Below are positions 1 through 6,902 of a stretch of 64,000 bases of DNA, one piece after another. Under the pieces are notes generated by a model. The model worked only from the letters and a program-made list of their open reading frames with translations. It had not been told where the DNA came from and made no database searches. The translations under genes and the position numbers were made by a program. Origin of the DNA: Gracilimonas sediminicola. Its GTDB lineage: Bacteria > Bacteroidota > Rhodothermia > Balneolales > Balneolaceae. The first letter of the stretch is position 1, and every line of letters starts with the position of its first letter. The DNA is taken from assembly GCF_024320785.1 (NCBI RefSeq), contig NZ_JANDBC010000001.1, positions 454,617 through 518,616 on the forward strand. Direction: 5' to 3'.

Positions 1-130
1 CTTTGTTCACCGAAACAACGTCGAGAACCTCGGATTTAACGAGGATATTAACGACGGTGAAGAAGTTGAATTTGCTGTTGAAGAAACAGACAAAGGACTT
101 AGCGCAGTAGATGTATATCTGCTCGAATGA
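1..130 (+). CDS. Cold-shock protein, CspA family (5' end outside window)
   Basis: This is the C-terminal 42 residues of a CspA-type OB-fold protein; the reading frame starts at base 2 and the start codon lies left of the window. The visible part opens with FVHRNN, the end of the RNP2 strand, and continues through NLGF and DGEEVEF to KGLSAVDV. It is closely similar to the complete cold-shock gene at 4175-4384, so the two are paralogues about 4 kb apart. Family members bind single-stranded nucleic acid and act as RNA chaperones in the cytoplasm. A strong hairpin terminator follows 22 bases after the stop, so it is probably the last or only gene of its transcript. The call is safe although the N-terminal RNP1 motif is not visible. 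Confidence 0.93.
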   Translation, partial: FVHRNNVENLGFNEDINDGEEVEFAVEETDKGLSAVDVYLLE

Positions 131-151
131 TATCCTGATTCAATGAATCTG

Positions 152-186
152 AATCCCGCATTTAGTTTTAAGTGCGGGATTTTTTA
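152..186 (+). terminator. Intrinsic terminator of the first cold-shock gene
   Basis: A 9-bp perfect stem (AATCCCGCA with TGCGGGATT), a 12-base loop and a following T run lie just after the cold-shock stop codon. This is a standard rho-independent layout on the plus strand. Confidence 0.85.
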
Positions 187-263
187 TTACCTGCTATTCT
201 TTTCTTGCAACATCTACCCCATCCCGCTACTCTTGTCACTATACTCACCAATGGGGGAAACAA

Positions 264-662
264 ATGATTTTTTTTAAAAAACGACGACATTATAAATACA
301 CTTTGGTAGAATCCTATTCCAGAGTTATTGACATCCGCCCGGATGAAAAACTGGGAAATAACTTTCTATATCTCGATACCAACGGACAGCTTTTTATATC
401 AGAAGGATACTCCTGGGATGGCCCAAGCGGACCAACCATCGATACCAAAAATTTCATGCAGGGTTCTTTGGTGCATGATGCTTTATACCAGCTGATCAGG
501 GAACAGTATCTGGACTTTACTTACAGGAAATATGCTGACGAGCTTCTGAAAGAAATGTGTATGGATGACAGCATGTGCTCCATCCGGGCATTTTTTGTGT
601 ATTGGGGAGTGAGGTTATTCGGTGCTTCCGCAGCCAAACCGGATACTCTTAAAGCTCCATAA
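264..662 (+). CDS. DUF1353 family protein
   Basis: A 132-residue soluble protein with the signature core of the DUF1353 family: a GYSWDGPSG turn at about residues 48-56 followed by GSLVHDALYQL at about 67-77. The biochemical role of the family is unknown to me; many members are encoded by phages and others occur singly in bacterial chromosomes. There is no signal peptide; residues 107-116 (AFFVYWGVRL) are hydrophobic but too short for a clear membrane span. A purine-rich GGGGGAA sits about 4 bases upstream of the ATG and fits as ribosome binding site. It stands alone between a terminator and a repeat element, with no other phage gene nearby. Function remains open; family assignment is fairly firm. 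Confidence 0.75.
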   Translation: MIFFKKRRHYKYTLVESYSRVIDIRPDEKLGNNFLYLDTNGQLFISEGYSWDGPSGPTIDTKNFMQGSLVHDALYQLIREQYLDFTYRKYADELLKEMCMDDSMCSIRAFFVYWGVRLFGASAAKPDTLKAP

Positions 663-678
663 AATAACCTAAAAAAGA

Positions 679-831
679 GCGCCATTACGAGAAGATCAGG
701 CTTCTTTTATGGGATGAATAATTAATCTAACGAAGCGATCTCCAAATTCAGAATACTAAGTGATTCATGGAGATCGCCGTGTCGAAAACCAACATAGTTT
801 GGCTCAAACTATAATTCTCCTCGCGATGACG
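679..831. repeat. Degenerate nested inverted-repeat element (MITE/REP-like)
   Basis: About 150 bases between two genes carry nested inverted repeats. Outer arms are GCCATTACGAGAAGA (681-695) and CTCCTCGCGATGACG (817-831), which are imperfect complements. Inner arms are CGAAGCGATCTCC (731-743) and GGAGATCGCCGTGTCG (769-784). A separate perfect 8-bp hairpin with a 3-base loop sits at 794-812. The CGTCATtgCGAGGA-like ends and the GCGATCTCC arms resemble a family of intergenic repeats I know from many Bacteroidota genomes. It is non-coding and may serve as the 3' end of the minus-strand peptidase transcript. Confidence 0.55.
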
Positions 832-848
832 ATAGGTTTATAACCGGA

Positions 849-2375
849 TCAATATCTTGCAGGCATTCCTTCTTCGGGAATGGAATTTTCTATGAATACA
901 CGGATGTCTTCATTGGAAGTGGCAAGATCTTCAGCCCGCAAATACATCATATGCCCGCTGCGGTAGCCTTTAAAAGAAAGACGATCTTTGAGTCTTCCGC
1001 TTGGATCCATATTCCACATGGTATATTTCGCATCAAAGTAGTTGGTGCCCCCATCGTAATACCCGGATTGTATTAACACATGCAGGAATGGGTTTTCAGC
1101 CATCGCTGATCTCAGGTCTTCACCGGTATTATCACCGCTTCGGTCCCATGGATGAACCGGGCCGAATGTCCAGTATTGCAAATCGGTCTCGTATCCAAGC
1201 TCATCTCTCAGGTAATGATTGATGGCCGGTGTAAACGCGTGATTCCAGGCCGTCAGCGCCGGGTCATAATCATAGCGTTCTCCCGCATTTTGGCGATCAA
1301 CACCGCGGTAGCGTGAATCGAGTCGACCAACGGTTAACCCTTGTTCTCTAAGCAACTCTTTCCAGAAGAAGGAGGTTGAAACGCGAAGGTTTCGATCCAA
1401 AATAGACTCAACAGAAAGTCCTGAATATTCGGATACCTGTTCAGCGATACGTTGTTTTTCTGAATCCTCTAAAAACCCGCCTTTAGCAAGCGCCGGGATA
1501 AATTCATTAATTGCAAATGCCTCCACTTCAGGGAGAATTTCATCCAGATCTTTGCTCTGCAATTCACTTCCCAGGGCATCATGATACCACGCTGTTGCGG
1601 CATAATATGGCAAAGCTGTGGCATCTTCTACCGGACCGTCCCGATCTACGCCAAGTCCTGTTGGTGAAACTAAAATCACTCCATTCAGATACATCCAGTA
1701 AGATGACTGAAGCTCTTCAGCCAAACCGGAAACCCGGGTAGTACCGTAACTTTCACCAATCAGGTATTTGGGTGAAGGCCAGCGATTCTGACGGTTCACA
1801 AATGTATTGATCCAGTCGGCCAGGTACTCAACGTCGGCATTCACTCCAAAAAATTCAGAACGGTCGGTCTCTGAGTCAATAATCCGAGAAAAAGCAACAT
1901 TTACAGGATTCACAAAAACGATATCGGCAACATCCAGAATCGAATGCGGATTATCTTCTACCCCATAAGGCTGAATGGGAAATCCTTCGTCATCAATTTT
2001 AAGTTTCTGTGGGCCCGTGTATCCGATATGCATCCAAACTGAAGCTGAACCCGGCCCCCCGTTAAAAGAAAAAACCAGCGGACGACGCTCTTTATTCTTT
2101 ACGTCCGAACGTTCGTAGTACGTGTAGAAAAGACTGGCTATCGGTTTGCCCTCCTCATTCCAAACCGGCTGATTTCCAACCGTGGTAGTGTAAGGCACCT
2201 TTTTCCCTTTAATGGTAACCTGATGCTCGGAGGTTTTAGACCAATCTACTTTAGAAGTCCGCGTGGCTGGTATTGCCCCGGGCTCCCCACTGATTGACTG
2301 GCTAAGGCCGACTTGAGGCACAAGAATTATTGATAAGCTGCAAAGAAACAAAAATACTTTAAATCCTGATTTCAT
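849..2375 (-). CDS. Secreted serine carboxypeptidase-like protein, peptidase family S10
   Basis: A 508-residue exported hydrolase with the alpha/beta-hydrolase fold of family S10, predicted to remove C-terminal residues from peptides in the periplasm or outside. Residues 1-25 form a signal peptide ending near LSQ. The oxyanion segment NGGPGSAS is at about 105-112. The nucleophile is Ser209 in GESYG, the acid is probably Asp441 in GYYDGG, and the base is His475 in RSGHMMY, so the triad looks complete. It is close to the usual length of bacterial members. It lies 82 bases downstream of another minus-strand secreted protease (2458-3804) and may be cotranscribed with it. The bacterial substrate is not known. 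Downstream lies a repeat element rather than a classical terminator. Confidence 0.9.
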   Translation of the reverse strand: MKSGFKVFLFLCSLSIILVPQVGLSQSISGEPGAIPATRTSKVDWSKTSEHQVTIKGKKVPYTTTVGNQPVWNEEGKPIASLFYTYYERSDVKNKERRPLVFSFNGGPGSASVWMHIGYTGPQKLKIDDEGFPIQPYGVEDNPHSILDVADIVFVNPVNVAFSRIIDSETDRSEFFGVNADVEYLADWINTFVNRQNRWPSPKYLIGESYGTTRVSGLAEELQSSYWMYLNGVILVSPTGLGVDRDGPVEDATALPYYAATAWYHDALGSELQSKDLDEILPEVEAFAINEFIPALAKGGFLEDSEKQRIAEQVSEYSGLSVESILDRNLRVSTSFFWKELLREQGLTVGRLDSRYRGVDRQNAGERYDYDPALTAWNHAFTPAINHYLRDELGYETDLQYWTFGPVHPWDRSGDNTGEDLRSAMAENPFLHVLIQSGYYDGGTNYFDAKYTMWNMDPSGRLKDRLSFKGYRSGHMMYLRAEDLATSNEDIRVFIENSIPEEGMPARY

Positions 2376-2457
2376 AGCGAAGAAAAATTAAGGTTGAAGA
2401 ATAATGAGAAGTAGTTACCAATTCTGAAGCTGAATTTCCTGTCAAATTAGGTAAATA

Positions 2458-3804
2458 TTATTCTTTGGGATCTACTTTAAGCTCATTTTCCAGCCTGATT
2501 TTGTAGCTTTTGTACAAGGTATCTCTTTGCACACCCACCCTTATTCTGGAACCTTGGTTTTTTTGAAGGATGTTTAAAATATCATTGAGATTCAGCCGGG
2601 CAGCAGGTTCTCCGTTAATAAACTTGATAACATCTCCTTTTTGTATTCCCTGCTTTTCAGCGGGTGACCCTTCTCTGACTTCCGATACAACATATAACGG
2701 GATATTTGGCACCGGTGTATTCACTTCAATACCGCTTATGTTGTAATAAAAATTATCGCCCAAATCCCTATTTGCTCTTAACAAGATATATTCATCTCGG
2801 TAGTGAAATATTACTTTGAAACGACGAAGCACCTCACCTCCCAAACTACCGTTACGGTCACCTAAACCAAGTGCTCGGCGCACAGCAAAACTATCAGGAT
2901 AAGCAATAACAGGTTCCTCAAAAATGAATTCATCACCTAACTTCATTTTTTGAATTCGACCGAGATACCCGTTCACATTACCACTTAGCCCTACCCCAAT
3001 CAGCGTGCTTATATTCGATTTGGGGACTACAATTTCCTCATGAGTAATCTTATACAGAGAAAAAGCATTACTTGAACCGGAATCTATTAACAGTCGAAGT
3101 GGAGTGTAAGAAATTCCCGGCCTCTGCTTAAAGGCAACATCTATGTAAGGCTTTCTGTCTTCTATATAAATAGGAAGCTTGTGCCATTTCCGATGTTCAG
3201 GGAGTTCCTGAAACTTTTCCTCAAATTTTTCAGGGTCATATAAAATAAGTTCCTTACTCAAATAATTTATTTCTACCGCAAATTCCGAGAACAAGTCATA
3301 TCCTATTAAACCATGAACAAAGGTTCCCATAAAGGATGCAAGCTGAAAAATATCCTCTTTCATAAACAATACTTCAACATTCTCACCTGTCACCCTTCCA
3401 ATATCAAGGCGATTCTTTTCTGCATAAAAAGCTTCCACAGGTTCTCCCTCTCCCAGACCGGAAAGGGTAACGGTTCTTGAACTTCTCAGGTAGATTTCTT
3501 CTCCCTTAGGTAAAGCTGTAATAAGAATATTACCAACACCTGTGTCCACTATCAGTTTTAAAGGAACTGAGCCATTTATACTGGCTTCAATAATGATGAG
3601 ATTATTCACCAGTTCGAATGGAATAACAACCGGTCGGTCTGCACGGCCATTGATGGTAAAAGCAGCTTTCCTTGGCTCAAAAGAGGTAGAATCTTGTGCA
3701 AAAACCTGTTTCGTCTCCGCCAACTGAATAAATAAAACCACCCATATTGAGGCCACTATTACCCGATATCTACCACCTTTAAATAATGCCAACAATTGAT
3801 TCAC
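2458..3804 (-). CDS. Retropepsin-like aspartyl protease with C-terminal PDZ domain
   Basis: A 448-residue protein with an N-terminal hydrophobic export segment (about residues 14-36, ending FAQ). It has two aspartyl protease half-domains: the first with VDTG (Asp87) and the second with IDSGSS (Asp241). A PDZ domain follows at about 355-435, with EVREGSPAEKQGIQKGD in the core. This pattern belongs to the bacterial pepsin/retropepsin-like family that is usually periplasmic or lipid-facing; PDZ probably binds substrate C termini. The start is a GTG preceded by GAGGAAAGA, a good ribosome binding site in an otherwise SD-poor window, which decides the start. It is followed by the S10 peptidase gene on the same strand. 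Substrate is unknown; both catalytic aspartates are present. Confidence 0.85.
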   Translation of the reverse strand: MNQLLALFKGGRYRVIVASIWVVLFIQLAETKQVFAQDSTSFEPRKAAFTINGRADRPVVIPFELVNNLIIIEASINGSVPLKLIVDTGVGNILITALPKGEEIYLRSSRTVTLSGLGEGEPVEAFYAEKNRLDIGRVTGENVEVLFMKEDIFQLASFMGTFVHGLIGYDLFSEFAVEINYLSKELILYDPEKFEEKFQELPEHRKWHKLPIYIEDRKPYIDVAFKQRPGISYTPLRLLIDSGSSNAFSLYKITHEEIVVPKSNISTLIGVGLSGNVNGYLGRIQKMKLGDEFIFEEPVIAYPDSFAVRRALGLGDRNGSLGGEVLRRFKVIFHYRDEYILLRANRDLGDNFYYNISGIEVNTPVPNIPLYVVSEVREGSPAEKQGIQKGDVIKFINGEPAARLNLNDILNILQKNQGSRIRVGVQRDTLYKSYKIRLENELKVDPKE

Positions 3805-4174
3805 TCTTTCCTCAATTAGGTTCCTTCCAACACCAAGATATGCTTCAAGGCTATGTTAACGATGCTCTTCTACTTGTTTTATAAAGAAGAGATTCAGTTT
3901 TTAGTATCTGATTCTAATTATAAACAAACAATACATTTTTTCCTGATAGACATATCCGCCAAATAAACAGGGCATTATTTGGTATTAATTGTAATAAAGA
4001 AGATATTAGTGCTGATGCAAATGTATGGTAAGAATCAGTATTAGTAATTTAGTTTAGTATTTGTTTCCCCTCTATAGTTTGTACAACTAACAATAAATTA
4101 TGCAGCCGCACTTTTATTCATTTCAATTCTTGAACTAATTAAAGTCTGCTGCACTCATTACAACACAACACATT
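3805..4174. other. Intergenic region with putative cold-shock mRNA leader
   Basis: These 370 AT-rich bases separate the divergent protease and cold-shock genes. I see no gene. The right end resembles a cold-shock leader: a Bacteroidota-like TATAGTTTG element at about 4073-4081 and then about 90 bases of possible 5' leader in which TGCAGC (4101-4106) can pair with GCTGCA (4148-4153). The cold-shock ATG has no Shine-Dalgarno sequence but an A/C-rich approach (caacacaacacatt). Confidence 0.4.
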
Positions 4175-4384
4175 ATGGAATACGGTAAAATTAAATGGTT
4201 TGATGCTCAAAAAGGTTTTGGTTTCATCGAACCTGAAAATGGTGGAAAAGATATTTTTGTACACCGCAACAACATTCAAAACCTTGGATTTGAAGAGGGG
4301 CTTGCTGACGGTGAAGAAGTAGAATTTGAAGTCGAAGAAACTCCTAAAGGCCTTAGCGCTGTTGAAGTTTCAAGAGTCGGATAA
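4175..4384 (+). CDS. Cold-shock protein, CspA family
   Basis: A complete 69-residue single-domain OB-fold protein. RNP1 is KGFGFI (residues 13-18) and RNP2 is DIFVH (26-30); the aromatic face is completed by KWFD at 7-10. Length and motifs are typical of CspA-family RNA chaperones, which melt mRNA structure and act as antiterminators in the cytoplasm. The upstream region is long and may carry a structured leader, as is known for cold-inducible csp genes; whether this copy is cold-induced cannot be told from the sequence. A strong terminator follows directly, so it is monocistronic. It is a paralogue of the truncated gene at the left edge; the two differ mainly in the last residues. Confidence 0.96.
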   Translation: MEYGKIKWFDAQKGFGFIEPENGGKDIFVHRNNIQNLGFEEGLADGEEVEFEVEETPKGLSAVEVSRVG

Positions 4385-4407
4385 TTCTATCCTTTGATAC
4401 TTTAGAT

Positions 4408-4441
4408 AAACCCCTCACTTACCCAAGTGAGGGGTTTTTTT
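4408..4441 (+). terminator. Intrinsic terminator of the cold-shock gene
   Basis: A 13-bp perfect stem (4408-4420 with 4425-4437) and a 4-base loop, running into a T tract, 23 bases after the cold-shock stop. Confidence 0.93.
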
Positions 4442-4471
4442 ATACCTGTTATTTTCTACAATTTATGCATT

Positions 4472-5671
4472 ATGCCTGATACATCTTTTGATCTCATCCT
4501 TATTGGAGCTACCGGGTTTACCGGAAGGCGAGCAGCCCGTTACCTTAAAAAACATGCCCCTGAAGATTTCAACTGGGGAATAGCCGCCCGAAATCCGGAT
4601 AAAGTTTCTGCACTTGCTAAAAAACTGGACCTCCCTGAAAACCAATGCTTTATTGTTAACAACTTAGACAAAGAGCGGGTCGAAGAAGTCGTCCAAAAAA
4701 CAAAGATCGTCATAACTACGGCCGGTCCGTTTTCTCTGTATGGGGAAAACGTAATTGCAGCCTGCGCCAAATTCGGTACTCACTACCTGGATATCACGGG
4801 TGAAGTCGGCTTCATAAAACAGATGGCTGATACATATGGAGAAATGGCCAGGGAATCGGGAGCCCTTCTGATTCCTTTTTCCGGATTTGATTCCGTACCG
4901 GCCGATATTGCCGCTTTTCTGCTTCAAAATGAGTTTGACCAACCGGAAAAGCTGAGCATCAACAGTTATTACTCAATCAGTGGGGGATTTAACGGCGGCA
5001 CTATCGCTACCATGCTGAATAAGTTTGAGACCGGTGAATATAAAAAGATGAATACCCCCACCCTGTTGCTTAGCCAAAACACTGAACAGAACATTCACAA
5101 ACCCGAAGATGCACAGTTTTTTGGTTTCAACTCAGCAATCAGCCGATGGTCTGCACCGTTCATTATGGGGGCCATCAATTCCAAAGTAGTGTATAAAACA
5201 GCAGAGCTGATGAAAGAGCAAGGTGCTCCATATGCGGAGAGCATTTCCTATAGCGAACATTCATCCCTGGGGCAATGGTTTAATCCTGTTCCTTTTTTTG
5301 TGGTATCAATTATTGTGCTTTCTATTACCCTCTTAGGGCCTTTTGAGTTGTTCAGAAATCTGCTTCGAAAAATAATGCCGGCACCGGGCGAAGGTCCTTC
5401 TGAAGAACAAATCGAGAATGGCTACTTTAAATTGCTGGCTGTTGCAGAAGACCAAGATGGACAAAAAGCTTCACTGAATATGAGTTACCCCGGCGACCCC
5501 GGTAATAAATCGACGGTGTTCTTTTTATGTGAATCGGCTTTATGTTTGGCCAAAAACACCGATAAGCTAAAGACAAAATCAGGATTTAAAACTCCCGTTT
5601 CAGCATTGGGTGAATTACTGGTTCAGCGACTTTCCACACGCGGGTTGAAGATAATATCCGGCAATAAGTGA
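4472..5671 (+). CDS. Saccharopine dehydrogenase-like oxidoreductase (trans-acting enoyl reductase family)
   Basis: A 399-residue NAD(P)-dependent oxidoreductase. The N terminus has a Rossmann nucleotide-binding loop GATGFTGR (residues 12-19), followed by TTAGPFSLYG and DITGEVGF, typical of the group that includes human SCCPDH and the mycobacterial trans-acting enoyl reductase. A hydrophobic stretch at about 270-290 could associate with the membrane. I chose the ATG at 4472; an in-frame ATG at 4427 lies inside the preceding terminator and would add 15 residues of no family character. Nothing in the sequence gives the substrate, but lipid modification fits the family and the neighbouring acyl desaturase (5730), 58 bases downstream on the same strand. 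The two may be cotranscribed. Confidence 0.82.
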   Translation: MPDTSFDLILIGATGFTGRRAARYLKKHAPEDFNWGIAARNPDKVSALAKKLDLPENQCFIVNNLDKERVEEVVQKTKIVITTAGPFSLYGENVIAACAKFGTHYLDITGEVGFIKQMADTYGEMARESGALLIPFSGFDSVPADIAAFLLQNEFDQPEKLSINSYYSISGGFNGGTIATMLNKFETGEYKKMNTPTLLLSQNTEQNIHKPEDAQFFGFNSAISRWSAPFIMGAINSKVVYKTAELMKEQGAPYAESISYSEHSSLGQWFNPVPFFVVSIIVLSITLLGPFELFRNLLRKIMPAPGEGPSEEQIENGYFKLLAVAEDQDGQKASLNMSYPGDPGNKSTVFFLCESALCLAKNTDKLKTKSGFKTPVSALGELLVQRLSTRGLKIISGNK

Positions 5672-5729
5672 TTTTGATCCAATTATACGTATTTTGGTGA
5701 ATGGCAATGATTAACAAACCAATGGCTTT

Positions 5730-6839
5730 GTGAGTGTAGAAAAAGTTACGTTCAACAATAAAATAGACAAAGAATTCAGCCGTACGGTAAAAAAGCGGGT
5801 GGATCAATACTTTAAAGAGAACAACTTATCTCAACATGCGAATGCGTCTATGGTGATCAAAACCGTTGCGCTGCTTTCTCTTTATTTTGGAGCATATGCC
5901 CTCCTCATTTCAGGACAATTCTCGCTTGGGTTTATGTGGGTTATGTGTATTGCCATGGGCGTGGGCATGGCCGGTATTGGATTTTCCGTAGCTCATGATG
6001 CCCTTCACGGAGCTTATTCATCCAACAGAACCATCAATTATCTACTGGGACTTACTTTTGACCTGATGGGCGCCAACGGGTACATCTGGAAGATCACCCA
6101 CAATATCATTCACCATACCTATACTAACATTCACGGACACGATGAAGATCTTGAAGTAGCCGCCTTCATTCGGCTTTCCCCGCATTCTGAGCATAAGCCT
6201 GTTCATCGGCTTCAGCATATTCTGGCTTTTTTCGCCTACAGTTTTGCCACATTTTTCTGGGTTTTTGTAAAAGATTACTGGTATTTCTTTAAAAGTCCGC
6301 TGGGCCCTTACGAAAACAAACAGCACCCGATTTCTGAATGGGTCACCTTGATAGTAACAAAAATTTTGTACTACGGCTATACCATAGCTTTACCATTGCT
6401 GTTATTGGATATTACTTGGTACCACTGGTTAATCGGGTTTATGAGTCTGCACCTCACCGCCGGATTTATCTTGGGTGTCATTTTCCAGCTTGCGCATGTG
6501 GTGGAAGAAACCATGCACCCCGAGCCCAATGAAGACAACGTAATTGAAAACCACTGGGCTATCCATGAAATGATTACTACCAATAACTTTGCCCGTGAGA
6601 ACAAACCACTATCCTGGTTTATAGGAGGATTGAATTTCCAGATTGAGCACCATCTTTTCCCAAAGGTATGCAGCATCCACTACCCTCAGATTAGTTATAT
6701 CGTAGAGGATACAGCCAAAGAATTCGGCATTCCTTACAATCACCATCCTACTTTTCGCCAGGCTGTGGCTTCTCATTACCGTACGTTGAAAAAATTCGGA
6801 GACCCCGGTTTTGAATGGCAGCCAACCACAGCCGTTTAA
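5730..6839 (+). CDS. Membrane fatty acid desaturase (acyl-lipid/acyl-CoA front-end type)
   Basis: A 369-residue integral membrane desaturase that would use oxygen and a di-iron centre to introduce a double bond into fatty acyl chains. The three histidine boxes are HDALH (89-93), HNIIHH (124-129) and QIEHH (304-308); the Q in the third box is typical of front-end and linoleoyl-CoA-type desaturases. Hydrophobic spans cover about 42-85, 155-190 and 210-250. The start is a GTG with no clear Shine-Dalgarno sequence; no in-frame ATG exists nearby upstream. No separate cytochrome b5 domain is fused. It follows the reductase at 4472, suggesting membrane-lipid adjustment. Position specificity cannot be read from sequence. 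Confidence 0.9.
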   Translation: MSVEKVTFNNKIDKEFSRTVKKRVDQYFKENNLSQHANASMVIKTVALLSLYFGAYALLISGQFSLGFMWVMCIAMGVGMAGIGFSVAHDALHGAYSSNRTINYLLGLTFDLMGANGYIWKITHNIIHHTYTNIHGHDEDLEVAAFIRLSPHSEHKPVHRLQHILAFFAYSFATFFWVFVKDYWYFFKSPLGPYENKQHPISEWVTLIVTKILYYGYTIALPLLLLDITWYHWLIGFMSLHLTAGFILGVIFQLAHVVEETMHPEPNEDNVIENHWAIHEMITTNNFARENKPLSWFIGGLNFQIEHHLFPKVCSIHYPQISYIVEDTAKEFGIPYNHHPTFRQAVASHYRTLKKFGDPGFEWQPTTAV

Positions 6840-6902
6840 GTTCTAATATTAAAAAGACTTTCATTTGCATACATTCTGACTGAATAATACGTCGGGTTAG
6901 TA

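Noticed and set aside
4427-4471. Earlier start for the saccharopine dehydrogenase-like gene
   Set aside because: This start lies within the cold-shock terminator hairpin; the Rossmann fold begins correctly from the ATG at 4472.
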